Assembly (NCBI RefSeq): GCF_900187605.1
Contig: NZ_FYEA01000011.1
Span: forward strand, 62,001-126,000
Origin: Pseudomonas sp. Irchel 3H7
GTDB lineage: Bacteria; Pseudomonadota; Gammaproteobacteria; Pseudomonadales; Pseudomonadaceae
DNA: 64,000 nt
Reading direction: 5' to 3'
Part shown: positions 37,278 through 45,625 of the stretch, piece by piece
How the letters are laid out: every line of letters starts with the position of its first letter
Position numbering within the stretch: the stretch's first letter is position 1
Notes under the pieces: model-generated
Told to the model about the DNA's origin: nothing
Database searches by the model: none
Seen by the model: the letters and a program-made list of their open reading frames with translations, nothing else
Made by a program: the position numbers and the translations under genes

Positions 37278-37984
37278 GATTTTTGAGCCAGCACGAACAC
37301 GCTCAACCCGGCCAAGCGGTTCATGCCCAGCAACGGCAGTTCGAGGCGGCACAAGGCCTTGAGGACACCGTTCACCAGCGGATGATGACGCTTGAGTTGC
37401 GAACGCGGCGGCTGGGCTTGCGCGCCTTGCGGCAGCAAGCGCAACGCCGCCGCAATCGGAAACACCGCGCCGAAATAATAGGCACCGCGCTGCACCGTCA
37501 AACCCGCGTCACGCGCCAGTGTTTCAAACTGCGCCAGGGTGTAGCGGCGTTTGTGTTCGAGAAAGTCATCGTGACCGCTCCACAAGAACTGGAACGCCGG
37601 CACTGTCATCAGGAATCGACTGCCCGAGGGCACTTTATCGACGTACATCTTGAGCAAACCGAGATCGTCATCGACATGCTCCAGTACGTCCATCAACAAC
37701 ACCAGATCGGCATCGATGGTTTCGATCCCGCGACGGTAGTGCACCGGTTTGCCGGCGGTGGTCGCGCTGGAGTCGGCGGGATAACTTATATCCACGCACC
37801 ACGCTTCGCGTGCATCGGTGTGCGTCAGCAAATGGTGGGAGAAAAACCCCGAACCGGCGCCGACATCGAGGATTCGGCTGATGGGCGCATCTCCCAGCAA
37901 ACGCCGGGTGGCCGCGGCTTTCGAACAGTAATACCAATGCTCGTTGATGGCGTCGCCGAGGATGTCGGTTTCCTTGAGATCCAT
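37274..37984 (-). CDS. SAM-dependent methyltransferase (class I)
   Basis: Protein of 236 residues. ILDVGAGSGFFSHHLL is SAM motif I, DLVLLMDVLEHVDDDLGLL motif II/post-II and GSRFLMTVPAF motif III, a UbiE/type-11 or type-12 pattern. Placed between a lipid-sugar synthase (GT2) and a GtrA flippase, it may methylate the sugar, lipid or a linked group; the substrate cannot be read from sequence. It begins three bases after the GT2 stop. Confidence 0.85.
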   Translation of the reverse strand: MDLKETDILGDAINEHWYYCSKAAATRRLLGDAPISRILDVGAGSGFFSHHLLTHTDAREAWCVDISYPADSSATTAGKPVHYRRGIETIDADLVLLMDVLEHVDDDLGLLKMYVDKVPSGSRFLMTVPAFQFLWSGHDDFLEHKRRYTLAQFETLARDAGLTVQRGAYYFGAVFPIAAALRLLPQGAQAQPPRSQLKRHHPLVNGVLKALCRLELPLLGMNRLAGLSVFVLAQKS

Positions 37985-37987
37985 GTA

Positions 37988-38953
37988 TCAGTCCTTGGGG
38001 TCGTAGACGCGACGCACCAGAAAAACCGGCCGGCGTTTGGATTCGATATACGTGCGGCCCAGGTACTCGCCGAGCACTCCGATGCCGATCAATTGCAGCC
38101 CACCGAGAAAGGTCACGGCCACCATCAGCGAGGCATAACCGGGCATGTCGACACCGTGGATCAATGTGCGCAAGACAATGAAAATGGCGAAGGCAAACGA
38201 CACCAGCGACACTAGCGCACCGACATACGTCCAGACCCGCAATGGCTCGGTGCTGAAACTGGTGATGCCCTCCAGCGCGAAATTCCACAACCGCCAACCA
38301 TTGAACTTGCTCTGCCCCGCCACCCGCTCCGGACGCTCGTAATCGACGTGGGTGGTGCGAAAGCCGACCCACGCGAACAGGCCTTTCATGAAGCGTCGGG
38401 ATTCGGGCAAGGTCAGCAAGGCATCGACCACGCAGCGATCCATCAAGCGAAAATCACCGACGTTCTCGGGTAAAGGCTGTTCGGCAATCTTGTTGTGCAG
38501 GCGATAGAACCAGTGAGCGGAAGTCTGCTTCGCCCAGGTGTCGCTGCGGCGACTGATGCGATGACCGAGCACCACTTCAAAGCCTTCTCGCCAGCGCTCG
38601 ATCATCAGCAGAATGACTTCCGGCGGGTCCTGCAAATCGGCATCGATGGGTACCACGATCTGTCCGGTCGCGATCTGCAAACCGGCGGACAGCGCCGCTT
38701 CTTTGCCGAAGTTGCGGCTCAGGTCGACGATACGCAGGCGCACATCCTGACGCTGATGCTCGAGCAGGCGTTCGAGCGTGGTATCGGTGCTGCCGTCATT
38801 GACGAACACCAGTTCAAGATCGATTGACGTCTGCGTCTGAAAGACTTCATTGATGCGCCGCAAAAACGTGTCGAGGCTGTCCTCCTCGTTAAAAACGGGG
38901 ACCACCAGCGATAACGTCACCTGCCCGGCCTGCTGCGTTCCGTGCTCAGTCAA
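37988..38953 (-). CDS. Glycosyltransferase family 2 (GtrB/ArnC-like polyprenyl-phosphate sugar synthase)
   Basis: Protein of 321 residues. The GT-A domain has LVVPVFNEEDSLDTFLRR, FVNDGSTD, DLSRNFGKEAALSAG and IDADLQDPPE; two C-terminal membrane helices (about 230-255 and 265-290) anchor it. This is the GtrB/DPMS type that loads a sugar onto undecaprenyl phosphate at the inner face. It is first in an operon with a methyltransferase, GtrA and DUF6311, which together look like a surface-polysaccharide side-chain modification set. Confidence 0.92.
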   Translation of the reverse strand: MTEHGTQQAGQVTLSLVVPVFNEEDSLDTFLRRINEVFQTQTSIDLELVFVNDGSTDTTLERLLEHQRQDVRLRIVDLSRNFGKEAALSAGLQIATGQIVVPIDADLQDPPEVILLMIERWREGFEVVLGHRISRRSDTWAKQTSAHWFYRLHNKIAEQPLPENVGDFRLMDRCVVDALLTLPESRRFMKGLFAWVGFRTTHVDYERPERVAGQSKFNGWRLWNFALEGITSFSTEPLRVWTYVGALVSLVSFAFAIFIVLRTLIHGVDMPGYASLMVAVTFLGGLQLIGIGVLGEYLGRTYIESKRRPVFLVRRVYDPKD

Positions 38954-39229
38954 AGGAGTGCTCTTTTTATAGTGATTGTCGGTCGCCGAACGATATTCGA
39001 CGCCATGAGCCGTTCCGTATTAAGCAGCAGCGTCGACAACGTTGCAAGGATCAGACGGCGTCATTTTGGCCAATCCACCGGCCTATTGCTGCGCTCTAGC
39101 CCGCGCTCTTCAGAAACATCCGCCAACGATTGGAAACAAATGTCCGATAGCCAAAAAAACCGTCTGCGCTAGGCTTGCGACCATGCGCCACACAGGCTGT
39201 CGCACAATGAATCGCATGGAGCGAACTGA

Positions 39230-39421
39230 ATGTATTTCGAGATTTACAGGCAATCCAAAGGCACCCCGAGCACCGGCAAAGGACAATGGCGCTGGAGACT
39301 GAGGGCGGGCAACCACGAGACCATTGCCAGTGGCGAGTCTTATGTGAACAAGGCGGATTGTTTGCATGTGATCGGACTGATCAAGGCTGTGCAGGGGGAG
39401 ACGCCGGTTAAGGAGATTTAA
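39230..39421 (+). CDS. YegP/DUF1508 family protein
   Basis: Short protein of 63 residues with one DUF1508 repeat (FEIYRQSKGT..., GQWRWRLRAGNHETIASGESY, KADCLHVIGLIK). These proteins bind no known ligand. It is probably the last gene of the ordinary chromosome before the island. The start has no strong ribosome site (GAGCGAAC upstream). Confidence 0.78.
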   Translation: MYFEIYRQSKGTPSTGKGQWRWRLRAGNHETIASGESYVNKADCLHVIGLIKAVQGETPVKEI

Positions 39422-39613
39422 CCGCGCGGGTCGATGCAGTCTTAGTCCCCATGCCAGGGAAGAAGTGAAAAAACTTATTAAGATCGGTATGCAAGGACAA
39501 GGCGCTGCATAACTCGACGCATAGCGATGTGTATGACTTGATCAAACGGAAGCTGGTGCATTCGCAGTCGTGAATGCCTGATGCGGAGGCGATGTTGCTT
39601 CTGCCGAAATGAG

Positions 39614-39648
39614 AAAGCCCCATAGATTTTTCATCTACGGGGCTTTTT
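39614..39648. terminator. Hairpin terminator next to att copy 1
   Basis: Stem AGCCCCATAGA/TCTACGGGGCT (one mismatch) with T-runs on both sides. Its place relative to the att copy is like that of the terminators at 42361 and 54182, so it was probably the original terminator of the tRNA-Ser transcript. Confidence 0.8.
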
Positions 39649-39655
39649 CCGTGTA

Positions 39656-39677
39656 ATGGCGAAGAGGTAGGGATTCG
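39656..39677. repeat. Degenerate att copy 1 (tRNA-Ser 3' end)
   Basis: Compared with the tRNA-Ser(CGA) 3' end at 54223-54244, 20 of 22 bases match (ATGGCGAAGAGGTAGGGATTCG). Read as the distal remnant of an older integration at the same tRNA. Confidence 0.7.
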
Positions 39678-39860
39678 CCGCCCTTGTTAGCCCCCTGACG
39701 AAATCTCCCTTTCGCAGCAGATTTCGCTAAACGCCAAAGCTGTTTTCCTTTTGCTGCTCGTCGCGGTAATTCGACCGGAGTTTCCTTGGCAACGAAATAA
39801 TGGCACTATCGCGACCTCCCGCCCTCACCCTGCAAATAGCAAGAAAATGAGCCAACGTCA

Positions 39861-41858
39861 ATGACAAACCCCAATTTAAAATACAGAAGAGACATAGACG
39901 GCCTCCGCGCGCTGGCTGTTATTTCTGTTGTGATTTTTCACGCGTTCCCGACTCTGGTGCCTGGGGGATTCGTAGGCGTTGATATATTCTTTGTCATATC
40001 CGGCTTTTTAATCGGCACCATACTACTTAAAAGCATTGACCGAGGTACTTTCAGTTTTTCAGATTTTTACGCCAGAAGGATACGTCGAATCTTTCCAGCC
40101 CTGACCCTGGTGCTAATAACCTGCTGGGTTGTTGGAAAGTTTGTCTTGTTACCGAATGAGATGACCGAACTCTCCAAGCACATCGCAGCAGGCGCAGGAT
40201 TTGTAGCAAATTTTGCATTCTGGTACGAGAGTGGATATTTCGACACCGCAGCAGAACTAAAACCATTACTGCATCTATGGTCACTCGCAATTGAAGAGCA
40301 ATTCTACCTGCTTTTCCCCATGATACTTTGGGCGGCCTGGAAGGTAAGACTTAGCGCTATCAAGCTAATTTTGGCTATTGGATTAGTATCACTGATTTTG
40401 AATCTCTACTTCATAGGTGTAGATCCAAACGCCACATTCTACCTACTGCCGACCCGCGCATGGGAACTGCTGGCAGGCACCTTGCTGGCTTGGGCCTGCT
40501 TACAGCCGTGGTGGGCGTCGAAGTTCGAAGGACAGCAATCCAGACTCAATGACGCGCTCAGCGCTGCCGGGCTCGCACTCATATTCTTCGCACTATTTAG
40601 CTTCAAGCCGAGCGATCAATTCCCCGGCTGGCGCGCAATACTTCCTGTGCTCGGGTCGGTACTCCTAATAGCAGCAGGACCTTCATCTGTAATTAACCGA
40701 AGAATTTTCTCAACACGGGTGGCTGTCGCCATAGGTTTAATCAGCTTTCCGCTGTACCTCTGGCACTGGCCACTGCTTGCGTTCGCCCGCATAGTCCAAA
40801 GTGAAGAAACCAGTATCGAGATAAGATCGGCGGCGGTCGCAGCATCAATATTACTAGCATGGATTACTTATTCATTAATCGAGAAGCCGCTTCGCGCCGG
40901 AATAGTAAAGCAGCCGCGCCAAACCCCGGCTTTTGTCGGGTTGATGATAGTTATCGCGATTGGCGGATTTGCAACCTATAAACACCCAGCCGCTACCCCG
41001 CTGGAGACCAAAAACGAAGTAGCCCGAGCCATCGAGATAAATACCGCAGTTTCGCTGACGAACTGCGCAACCAGATTTCCCGACTGGAACACCATGACTG
41101 ATAATCCGTGCCTGATTCAGGATGGCTTGATTACCAGCGCAGTCATAGGCGACTCACATGCAGCACACCTGTTTGCAGGCCTAAGCACCTACTCTAAGGC
41201 CGACCAGGGTTTAGCTGTTTTTCCGGCCAGTTGTGCTGCGCCATTTTACGATACGTCTACCGCACAAAAGGACAAAGCCGCCGCGAAGGTTCGCGCGAAT
41301 GCATACCGTCTCATCAATGAGGCATATGATTACGCCTCAAAAGACAGCAGCGTAGTAAACGTACTTCTTGCGCATAACCCAAGATGCTCCTGGGAGGACG
41401 CTGTAGACATTCGAGACCCTGGCGAGAAGGACTTCAGAAAAGTTCTGGAATCAGGCATGAGGAGATCCTTCGAAATGCTATCTGAAGCCAAGAAAAATAT
41501 TGTGGTGGTGCTAGACAATCCAAACCTGCCGTTTGACCCGTCGGCATGCGTCACACGCCCTTTCCGAATTACCGAAAAGAATGATGACTGCTCATTCCCA
41601 AGAAAAGTTTACGATCAGGACAGCGTAAATTCCGCCTATAACGAAATTGTTCAACGCGTCGCAAAAGACTTTACCAACGTAAAAATAATCGACTTAGCGT
41701 CGTTGTTCTGCGATTCCGACAGTTGCTACGCTGCGAAGGGCGGAAAAGTTCTATACAACGACAGAAACCACCTATCTATGTACGGCTCGCAATACGTTGC
41801 TCCGTACATTCTAAAGTCCCTGCGCCACGAGAAAAATGAGCGCACCACGCAGCTTTAG
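39861..41858 (+). CDS. OafA-type acyltransferase with SGNH domain
   Basis: Protein of 665 residues. The N-terminal acyltransferase-3 membrane domain (ten or so helices, about 1-380) opens with YRRDIDGLRALAVISVVIFH and GGFVGVDIFFVISGFLIG. A periplasmic SGNH domain follows: GDSH at 430-433 and the late DRNH at 634-637 supply the catalytic Ser/His set. Such proteins O-acetylate lipopolysaccharide O-antigen or other surface sugars. The gene is AT-richer than the core (many AUA/UUA codons) and lies alone inside the older island, suggesting transfer. It may alter the sugar made by the operon at 34.8-39 kb. Confidence 0.9.
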   Translation: MTNPNLKYRRDIDGLRALAVISVVIFHAFPTLVPGGFVGVDIFFVISGFLIGTILLKSIDRGTFSFSDFYARRIRRIFPALTLVLITCWVVGKFVLLPNEMTELSKHIAAGAGFVANFAFWYESGYFDTAAELKPLLHLWSLAIEEQFYLLFPMILWAAWKVRLSAIKLILAIGLVSLILNLYFIGVDPNATFYLLPTRAWELLAGTLLAWACLQPWWASKFEGQQSRLNDALSAAGLALIFFALFSFKPSDQFPGWRAILPVLGSVLLIAAGPSSVINRRIFSTRVAVAIGLISFPLYLWHWPLLAFARIVQSEETSIEIRSAAVAASILLAWITYSLIEKPLRAGIVKQPRQTPAFVGLMIVIAIGGFATYKHPAATPLETKNEVARAIEINTAVSLTNCATRFPDWNTMTDNPCLIQDGLITSAVIGDSHAAHLFAGLSTYSKADQGLAVFPASCAAPFYDTSTAQKDKAAAKVRANAYRLINEAYDYASKDSSVVNVLLAHNPRCSWEDAVDIRDPGEKDFRKVLESGMRRSFEMLSEAKKNIVVVLDNPNLPFDPSACVTRPFRITEKNDDCSFPRKVYDQDSVNSAYNEIVQRVAKDFTNVKIIDLASLFCDSDSCYAAKGGKVLYNDRNHLSMYGSQYVAPYILKSLRHEKNERTTQL

Positions 41859-42357
41859 TCGATATGGATGGATGATTGACCCGGGCAGAGCTGAACTGGC
41901 TGAATTCAAGGATGACAATATGAAACTTCATGCACTCGGGAAAGATTGCTGAATGCACGCCGTCTTTGGCCAGGACAGCACTGACATGATCAATGCGAGC
42001 GCAAACGGATTACATTGATAAAAGCTTGGCACAGACGGGGTGCAATCAGCCCCCGTTCGCCGATGTCTCTGATGCCCCATAACTCCAGTCAATCTGCCAG
42101 CCCATTGGGGCCACCACTGTCTTACGAGCGATAACCTCGCCCCCTCCCGATCTGCCAGCGAGCGCAGCTCGAACGCCACCCAATATACGCGACCGACTCA
42201 GAGCCCCCTTGCAGCCGCTCAAGCAGCTCAGGGATGCGCAGCAGTCGCTCATTGCCGAACAGAGCCAGGCTGCAGTGTAGGGAACCGCGCAACACCCCAA
42301 AGCGCCCTTACGGTTCCTTTTGCCCTGGAAACGCCCTGAACGAAAGCCCGAAAACGA
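41859..42357. other. Gene-poor stretch with a possible gene fragment
   Basis: No intact gene. On the minus strand a frame through about 42310-42150 reads like protein (LRGSLHCSLALFGNERLLR, then IPELLERLQGG), but it has no start and soon loses character; probably a decayed gene. The rest is featureless. Confidence 0.45.
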
Positions 42358-42360
42358 AAA

Positions 42361-42392
42361 AGCCCCCGTAATCAGCAATGATTACGGGGGCT
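42361..42392. terminator. Hairpin terminator next to att copy 2
   Basis: Perfect 12-base stem AGCCCCCGTAAT/ATTACGGGGGCT with loop CAGCAATG. An A-run lies to the left, so it works best for transcripts read leftwards (minus strand), the direction of the tRNA-Ser. Confidence 0.88.
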
Positions 42393-42407
42393 TCGTCTTG
42401 TTCAATA

Positions 42408-42425
42408 ATGGCGGAGAGATAGGGA
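42408..42425. repeat. att copy 2 (tRNA-Ser 3' end), left end of the integrase element
   Basis: Eighteen bases (ATGGCGGAGAGATAGGGA) are identical to 54223-54240 in the tRNA-Ser 3' end, including the CCA complement. The integrase gene begins about 100 bases inside. It marks the left end of the 11.8 kb element. Confidence 0.85.
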
Positions 42426-42485
42426 GTCTCCGATTTCAAACCTACAGCCCACAGACCACGGTATTTCTTGGCTTCTACCATCAAG

Positions 42486-42508
42486 AGTGGTCAAATTGAG
42501 TGGTCAAA
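42486..42508. repeat. Integrase arm-type repeats, left end
   Basis: Two direct copies of AGTGGTCAAA (42486-42495 and 42499-42508), spaced 13 bases start to start, between the att core and the integrase gene. An identical pair with the same spacing lies at 54138-54160 near the other end. This is the layout of arm-binding sites for a tyrosine recombinase. Confidence 0.7.
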
Positions 42509-42521
42509 TCAGGTATAAAAA

Positions 42522-44060
42522 ATGGCTGACTACCTCACACGAAAAAAGGGCGAATCGAGATGGTACGTGCGTATGACGGTTCCACCGGAAGTACGTCATG
42601 CATTTGGTGGACGTGCCAAACTTATCAAAACCACTGGCACCAGTGACTTAACTGAAGCGAAAGCTATCGCCATGCGCGTCGCCGGTCAGTGGAAGGCAGA
42701 GATTGATAAAGCTAAGGAGCTAAAGCTAAACGCTCGTGACCAGTGGCGACCCGAACTGGCAGATAAAAGCTTGAACCTGCAACAACAAATAGATGCAGCA
42801 TTGTTAGATGCCGTCAAGAATCCACCCAAGGGCTTAGGCGGTACAGCCGCTGAGATTTACGCCCGCTCTGCGAAGCTGCAAGAGGAAATAAAATCGTTCT
42901 TGCAGGATGCTCAGCAGTTGGAGATACAAGGTGCTACCGGACTTGTCGACCGCTTAAGAGCTGACCTTGACCTTGAGTCAGAGCCAATCACGATGGTTGA
43001 CGCGGTGATGCGTTCCGCTCAAACCGTACAAGAGACGATGGTTCAGCTCGCCGAACGCAGACATGGATTTTCTCCGCTTGAACTGAGGGAAGCTCACGAG
43101 ATTATTCAAGAACCAACAAGCTACAAACCAGTTTCACCTATTACAGAGCGTCGTCTAGAACAATTCCGAGCATACCGCGTGAAGGGTGGTATTGCGGCCA
43201 AGACCATCGACCAGCAGGAAGCCAAGCTCACCAAGCTGTCTGGCTACCTCCGCGATCAAGGTACATCGCTGACCAGTGCGACAATTGCCGCGTGGTTGGA
43301 AACGCTCAACCTATCGAGCAAGACCAAAGCTCAATACTTGCTAGCAGGTTCAACCTTCTGGAGGTGGGCAACGAAGAATGACGCACGTTGGCAAGAGTTG
43401 CACCTAGGACTGGACAACCCGTTCAAAGGCCAAGAACTACCCAAGGTGCGTGGTAAGGCCAAGGCAGATGCAGCCCGCAAGGCGTTCACCCCAGAGCAGA
43501 TTGAATACCTGTACGGAGCCGCCCTAGCAGACGGTAGCTACACACTCTGCGACTTGATCATGTTGGGTGCCCACACCGGCTGCCGTATCGAGGAGCTTGC
43601 TCAGCTCCGGAAAGAATCAGTGGTGAAAGTCGAAGGCATACTGAGTTTCAAGATTGAAGACAGTAAGACTGTTGCCGGTATCAGAGAAATACCTGTTCAC
43701 CCTTCCCTGTCGGCCACGGTAGAACGTCTGATTGCTGATAGCACCGATGGCTTCCTTCTACCAAGCTCAGCCGGGAACAAGTACGGGATTCGATCCGACT
43801 CACTCAGCAAAGCATTCGGAAGATTGAAAAGAGCACAAGGTTTCGGCAAGCACCATGTATTCCACAGCGTGCGGTCAATGGTTGTCACCCTCCTTCTCCG
43901 CAGTGGAGTGCCCGGCCCTACAGTTGCAAACATCGTCGGTCACGAAACTGGATTGGTTACGTTTGACGTTTATGACGAAGGTGCTAGCCCTAGACAAAAG
44001 CTTGACGCGCTTTCAAAGCTGTCATTTGACCTTTCAGGCATCACCCTTCCAACCTCTTGA
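42522..44060 (+). CDS. int: Tyrosine-family site-specific integrase
   Basis: Protein of 512 residues. An N-terminal DUF6538-like segment (YLTRKKGESRWYVRMTVPPE) is followed by a long helical region, a core-binding domain (about 205-295) and the catalytic domain. The active-site set is complete: R355 (TGCRIEEL), H448 and R451 (FHSVRSM), H474 (VGHETG) and Tyr484 (FDVYDEG). It sits directly inside the left att, reads inward, and most likely integrates the element at tRNA-Ser(CGA). The long N-terminal region is typical of the integrases of Pseudomonas genomic islands. Expected to be active; no disruption seen. Confidence 0.95.
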   Translation: MADYLTRKKGESRWYVRMTVPPEVRHAFGGRAKLIKTTGTSDLTEAKAIAMRVAGQWKAEIDKAKELKLNARDQWRPELADKSLNLQQQIDAALLDAVKNPPKGLGGTAAEIYARSAKLQEEIKSFLQDAQQLEIQGATGLVDRLRADLDLESEPITMVDAVMRSAQTVQETMVQLAERRHGFSPLELREAHEIIQEPTSYKPVSPITERRLEQFRAYRVKGGIAAKTIDQQEAKLTKLSGYLRDQGTSLTSATIAAWLETLNLSSKTKAQYLLAGSTFWRWATKNDARWQELHLGLDNPFKGQELPKVRGKAKADAARKAFTPEQIEYLYGAALADGSYTLCDLIMLGAHTGCRIEELAQLRKESVVKVEGILSFKIEDSKTVAGIREIPVHPSLSATVERLIADSTDGFLLPSSAGNKYGIRSDSLSKAFGRLKRAQGFGKHHVFHSVRSMVVTLLLRSGVPGPTVANIVGHETGLVTFDVYDEGASPRQKLDALSKLSFDLSGITLPTS

Positions 44061-44145
44061 CCGGGTTACCTTAGCGACAACCTTGGTGACGATGAAAATA
44101 AATGACGAAATTGCTTGACTGAATGGTAAATAGTTGATCCTCCCA

Positions 44146-44174
44146 TTGACAAATGAGAAGCGTTCGTGTAGAAT
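44146..44174 (+). promoter_or_regulatory. Strong sigma-70 type promoter
   Basis: TTGACA at 44146-44151 and TAGAAT at 44169-44174, with a 17-base spacer. The start point is expected near 44181, just before the folded RNA. It is among the clearest promoters in the window. Confidence 0.75.
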
Positions 44175-44180
44175 GGTCAA

Positions 44181-44327
44181 CATAAGGAGAAGAAATAACA
44201 CTGCCGTTTGCAGCTCCCTCCCTGCCCATTACTGACACTCAGCCCTTCCTTCTGCATTGTCAGTAACTTGTTATTTCTTCTCCGCAGAACTCTGAGTCGT
44301 AATCCTTACAGGTTACGGCTTTTTTTA
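44181..44327 (+). ncRNA. Putative structured small RNA or leader
   Basis: About 147 bases between a strong promoter and a terminator, without a coding frame. An outer perfect 15-base pair (GGAGAAGAAATAACA at 44186-44200 with its inverse at 44269-44283) encloses an inner perfect 9-base pair (TTACTGACA at 44229-44237 with 44258-44266). A separate terminator hairpin follows (44295-44304/44311-44320, with G-U pairs) with a run of eight T (44320-44327). The transcript would be almost wholly folded. It could be a free-standing regulator, or an attenuator for the small genes that start at 44387. I know of no RNA family like it. Confidence 0.6.
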
Positions 44328-44386
44328 TTGGCGTAACACAACACAAACCCAAACTCTTTCTCACCAACTTAAATGGAGGCGATTCT

Positions 44387-44632
44387 ATGCCTGTAGTAAA
44401 GCTGTGCGCGTCTTGCAAAAAACCTTTCACCTGCAATCGGTCGCACGCCGTCACTTGTGGTTCCACATGCAGAGGAATCCAATGGAGGGCAAACAAAACC
44501 CCAATGATTCCTGTGAAGATTGCATTTAGTTCCACTCACTTCGCTGCAATCGAGAATGCTGCTAATGCTGCTGGTGTTTCGATTAACCAATATGCCCACG
44601 ATCAACTGGTACAAACAATGGAGTGCAATTGA
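44387..44632 (+). CDS. Small zinc-ribbon plus ribbon-helix-helix-like protein
   Basis: Predicted 81 residues with a strong ribosome site (GGAGG, 7 bases upstream). Residues 7-28 hold four cysteines (CASC ... CNRSHAVTCGSTC), a likely zinc site. Residues 40-78 (IPVKIAFSSTHFAAIENAAN, AAGVSINQYAHDQLV) read like a ribbon-helix-helix DNA-binding unit. It may be a small regulator of the element. Its stop overlaps the next start by one base (TGATG). No family is recognised with confidence. Confidence 0.7.
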   Translation: MPVVKLCASCKKPFTCNRSHAVTCGSTCRGIQWRANKTPMIPVKIAFSSTHFAAIENAANAAGVSINQYAHDQLVQTMECN

Positions 44633-44790
44633 TGCGAATACAACTCAATGAAAGGGCTGTATTTCAACTTGAGGAGTTGATGCGTCGTGCTGGCCATACA
44701 AGTTACCAACATTGCTTGCAGGTCTTACTGACCACGGCTACGAACAACGTCCGTAAAGCAGACGAGAACAAGAAGCTGCATAACATCTAA
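44632..44790 (+). CDS. Very small ribbon-helix-helix-like protein
   Basis: Predicted 52 residues starting at the ATG that overlaps the previous stop (TGATG), a coupling that supports it being real. The sequence opens MRIQLNERAVFQLEELMRR, then AGHTSYQHCLQVLLT, a strand-helix-helix pattern like the second half of the preceding protein. It may be a partner or a diverged duplicate. Function unknown. Confidence 0.6.
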   Translation: MRIQLNERAVFQLEELMRRAGHTSYQHCLQVLLTTATNNVRKADENKKLHNI

Positions 44791-44856
44791 CACCCCATCA
44801 ATCCAAAATACTTTTAATAAAGTCAGAGGATAAAATTACATATAAGGAATCGAACC

Positions 44857-45267
44857 TTGAACTTCATCGCAACTCACAAACAATCCCAATTAATTCTTAA
44901 AGTTGTCACCACATCTCACACACCCTCCCCAGATGAGCATCATGCGTTTCATCCTGTTTCAACCACAGTATTGAATCGTTACTACAAACTGGCAACCAAA
45001 GCACACCGCAACGGTGTACAGGTGACAGTCGGTGAGTTGATGACCGCTTGCCCTAGCTTCATGGAACAAATCAGTAAAGGTAAGCAGGGCAAGGTAAAAC
45101 TTATTACTACTCGAATTCGTAAAGAGCTAACACCGGTGCCAGATGATCGCTTGTTCAGCATTCAACATTGGATCGCCAACAACCCAGATGTTAACCATCA
45201 TGACCTTTCAGATGCATTCAACACGGGTGCTGTCGCTGCCAAAGCGTACCTAGACAAATACCGCTGA
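44857..45267 (+). CDS. Uncharacterised island protein
   Basis: Predicted 136 residues from a TTG start (44857) with AAGGA 8 bases upstream. No membrane segment or signal peptide. Helix-rich middle (NRYYKLATKAHRNGVQVTVG, QGKVKLITTRIRKEL); the C-terminus has SIQHWIANNPDVNHHDL. I recognise no family. Codon use is AT-rich, like the rest of the element. A hairpin follows. Confidence 0.6.
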   Translation: MNFIATHKQSQLILKVVTTSHTPSPDEHHAFHPVSTTVLNRYYKLATKAHRNGVQVTVGELMTACPSFMEQISKGKQGKVKLITTRIRKELTPVPDDRLFSIQHWIANNPDVNHHDLSDAFNTGAVAAKAYLDKYR

Positions 45268-45279
45268 GAGCTTCTGCAA

Positions 45280-45304
45280 GGCGTTTACACCTTCAATAAA
45301 CGCC
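45280..45304. terminator. Hairpin after the 44857 gene
   Basis: Eight-base stem GGCGTTTA/TAAACGCC with a 9-base loop. A T-run appears only about 25 bases later (GGCGTTTTT), so termination may be partial. Confidence 0.5.
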
Positions 45305-45430
45305 ACTTGATACCCTAGCCTAACTTGGCGTTTTTGCACCCCTTACACGCCTTGATTCATATGGATTCAAATGCAGTTTTTAACCATATGTCTGGTGCCT
45401 TTCTACACAACAAACCCCAAAGGATAAACA

Positions 45431-45625
45431 ATGACTATCGACAATGATATTGATATTAGTAAACACCTTGCAATCAAACAAATGGTTCACTTCATTCACT
45501 TGAAAAAATCAGCGATCGCAGTTGGTGACAAGGTTGGAGTTCGACGCGCTACTGACGTGATTGATCGTTTGACCACTGAATACGGATTGTCAGCTCTACA
45601 TGAAGCTCAGGAGCAATACAAATGA
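45431..45625 (+). CDS. Uncharacterised small protein, first of a three-gene operon
   Basis: Predicted 64 residues with AAAGGA 7 bases before the ATG. Soluble, helical (KHLAIKQMVHFIHLKKSAIA, RRATDVIDRLTTEYGLSAL). It ends in ATGA overlap with the next gene. No family recognised. Confidence 0.6.
   Translation: MTIDNDIDISKHLAIKQMVHFIHLKKSAIAVGDKVGVRRATDVIDRLTTEYGLSALHEAQEQYK

Larger units (their letters stand above)
39422..39860. other. Left border of the island, no intact gene
   Basis: About 440 bases. A 35-codon open frame without a start (39463-39573, ending SDVYDLIKRKLVHSQS) may be the tail of a broken gene. It is followed by a terminator at 39614 and by a degenerate copy of the tRNA-Ser 3' end at 39656. 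The remainder before the acyltransferase gene shows nothing I recognise. Confidence 0.55.

Noticed and set aside
39408..39623. Minus-strand frame of 71 codons at the left border of the island
   Set aside because: No ribosome site and no recognisable sequence; it runs into a terminator.
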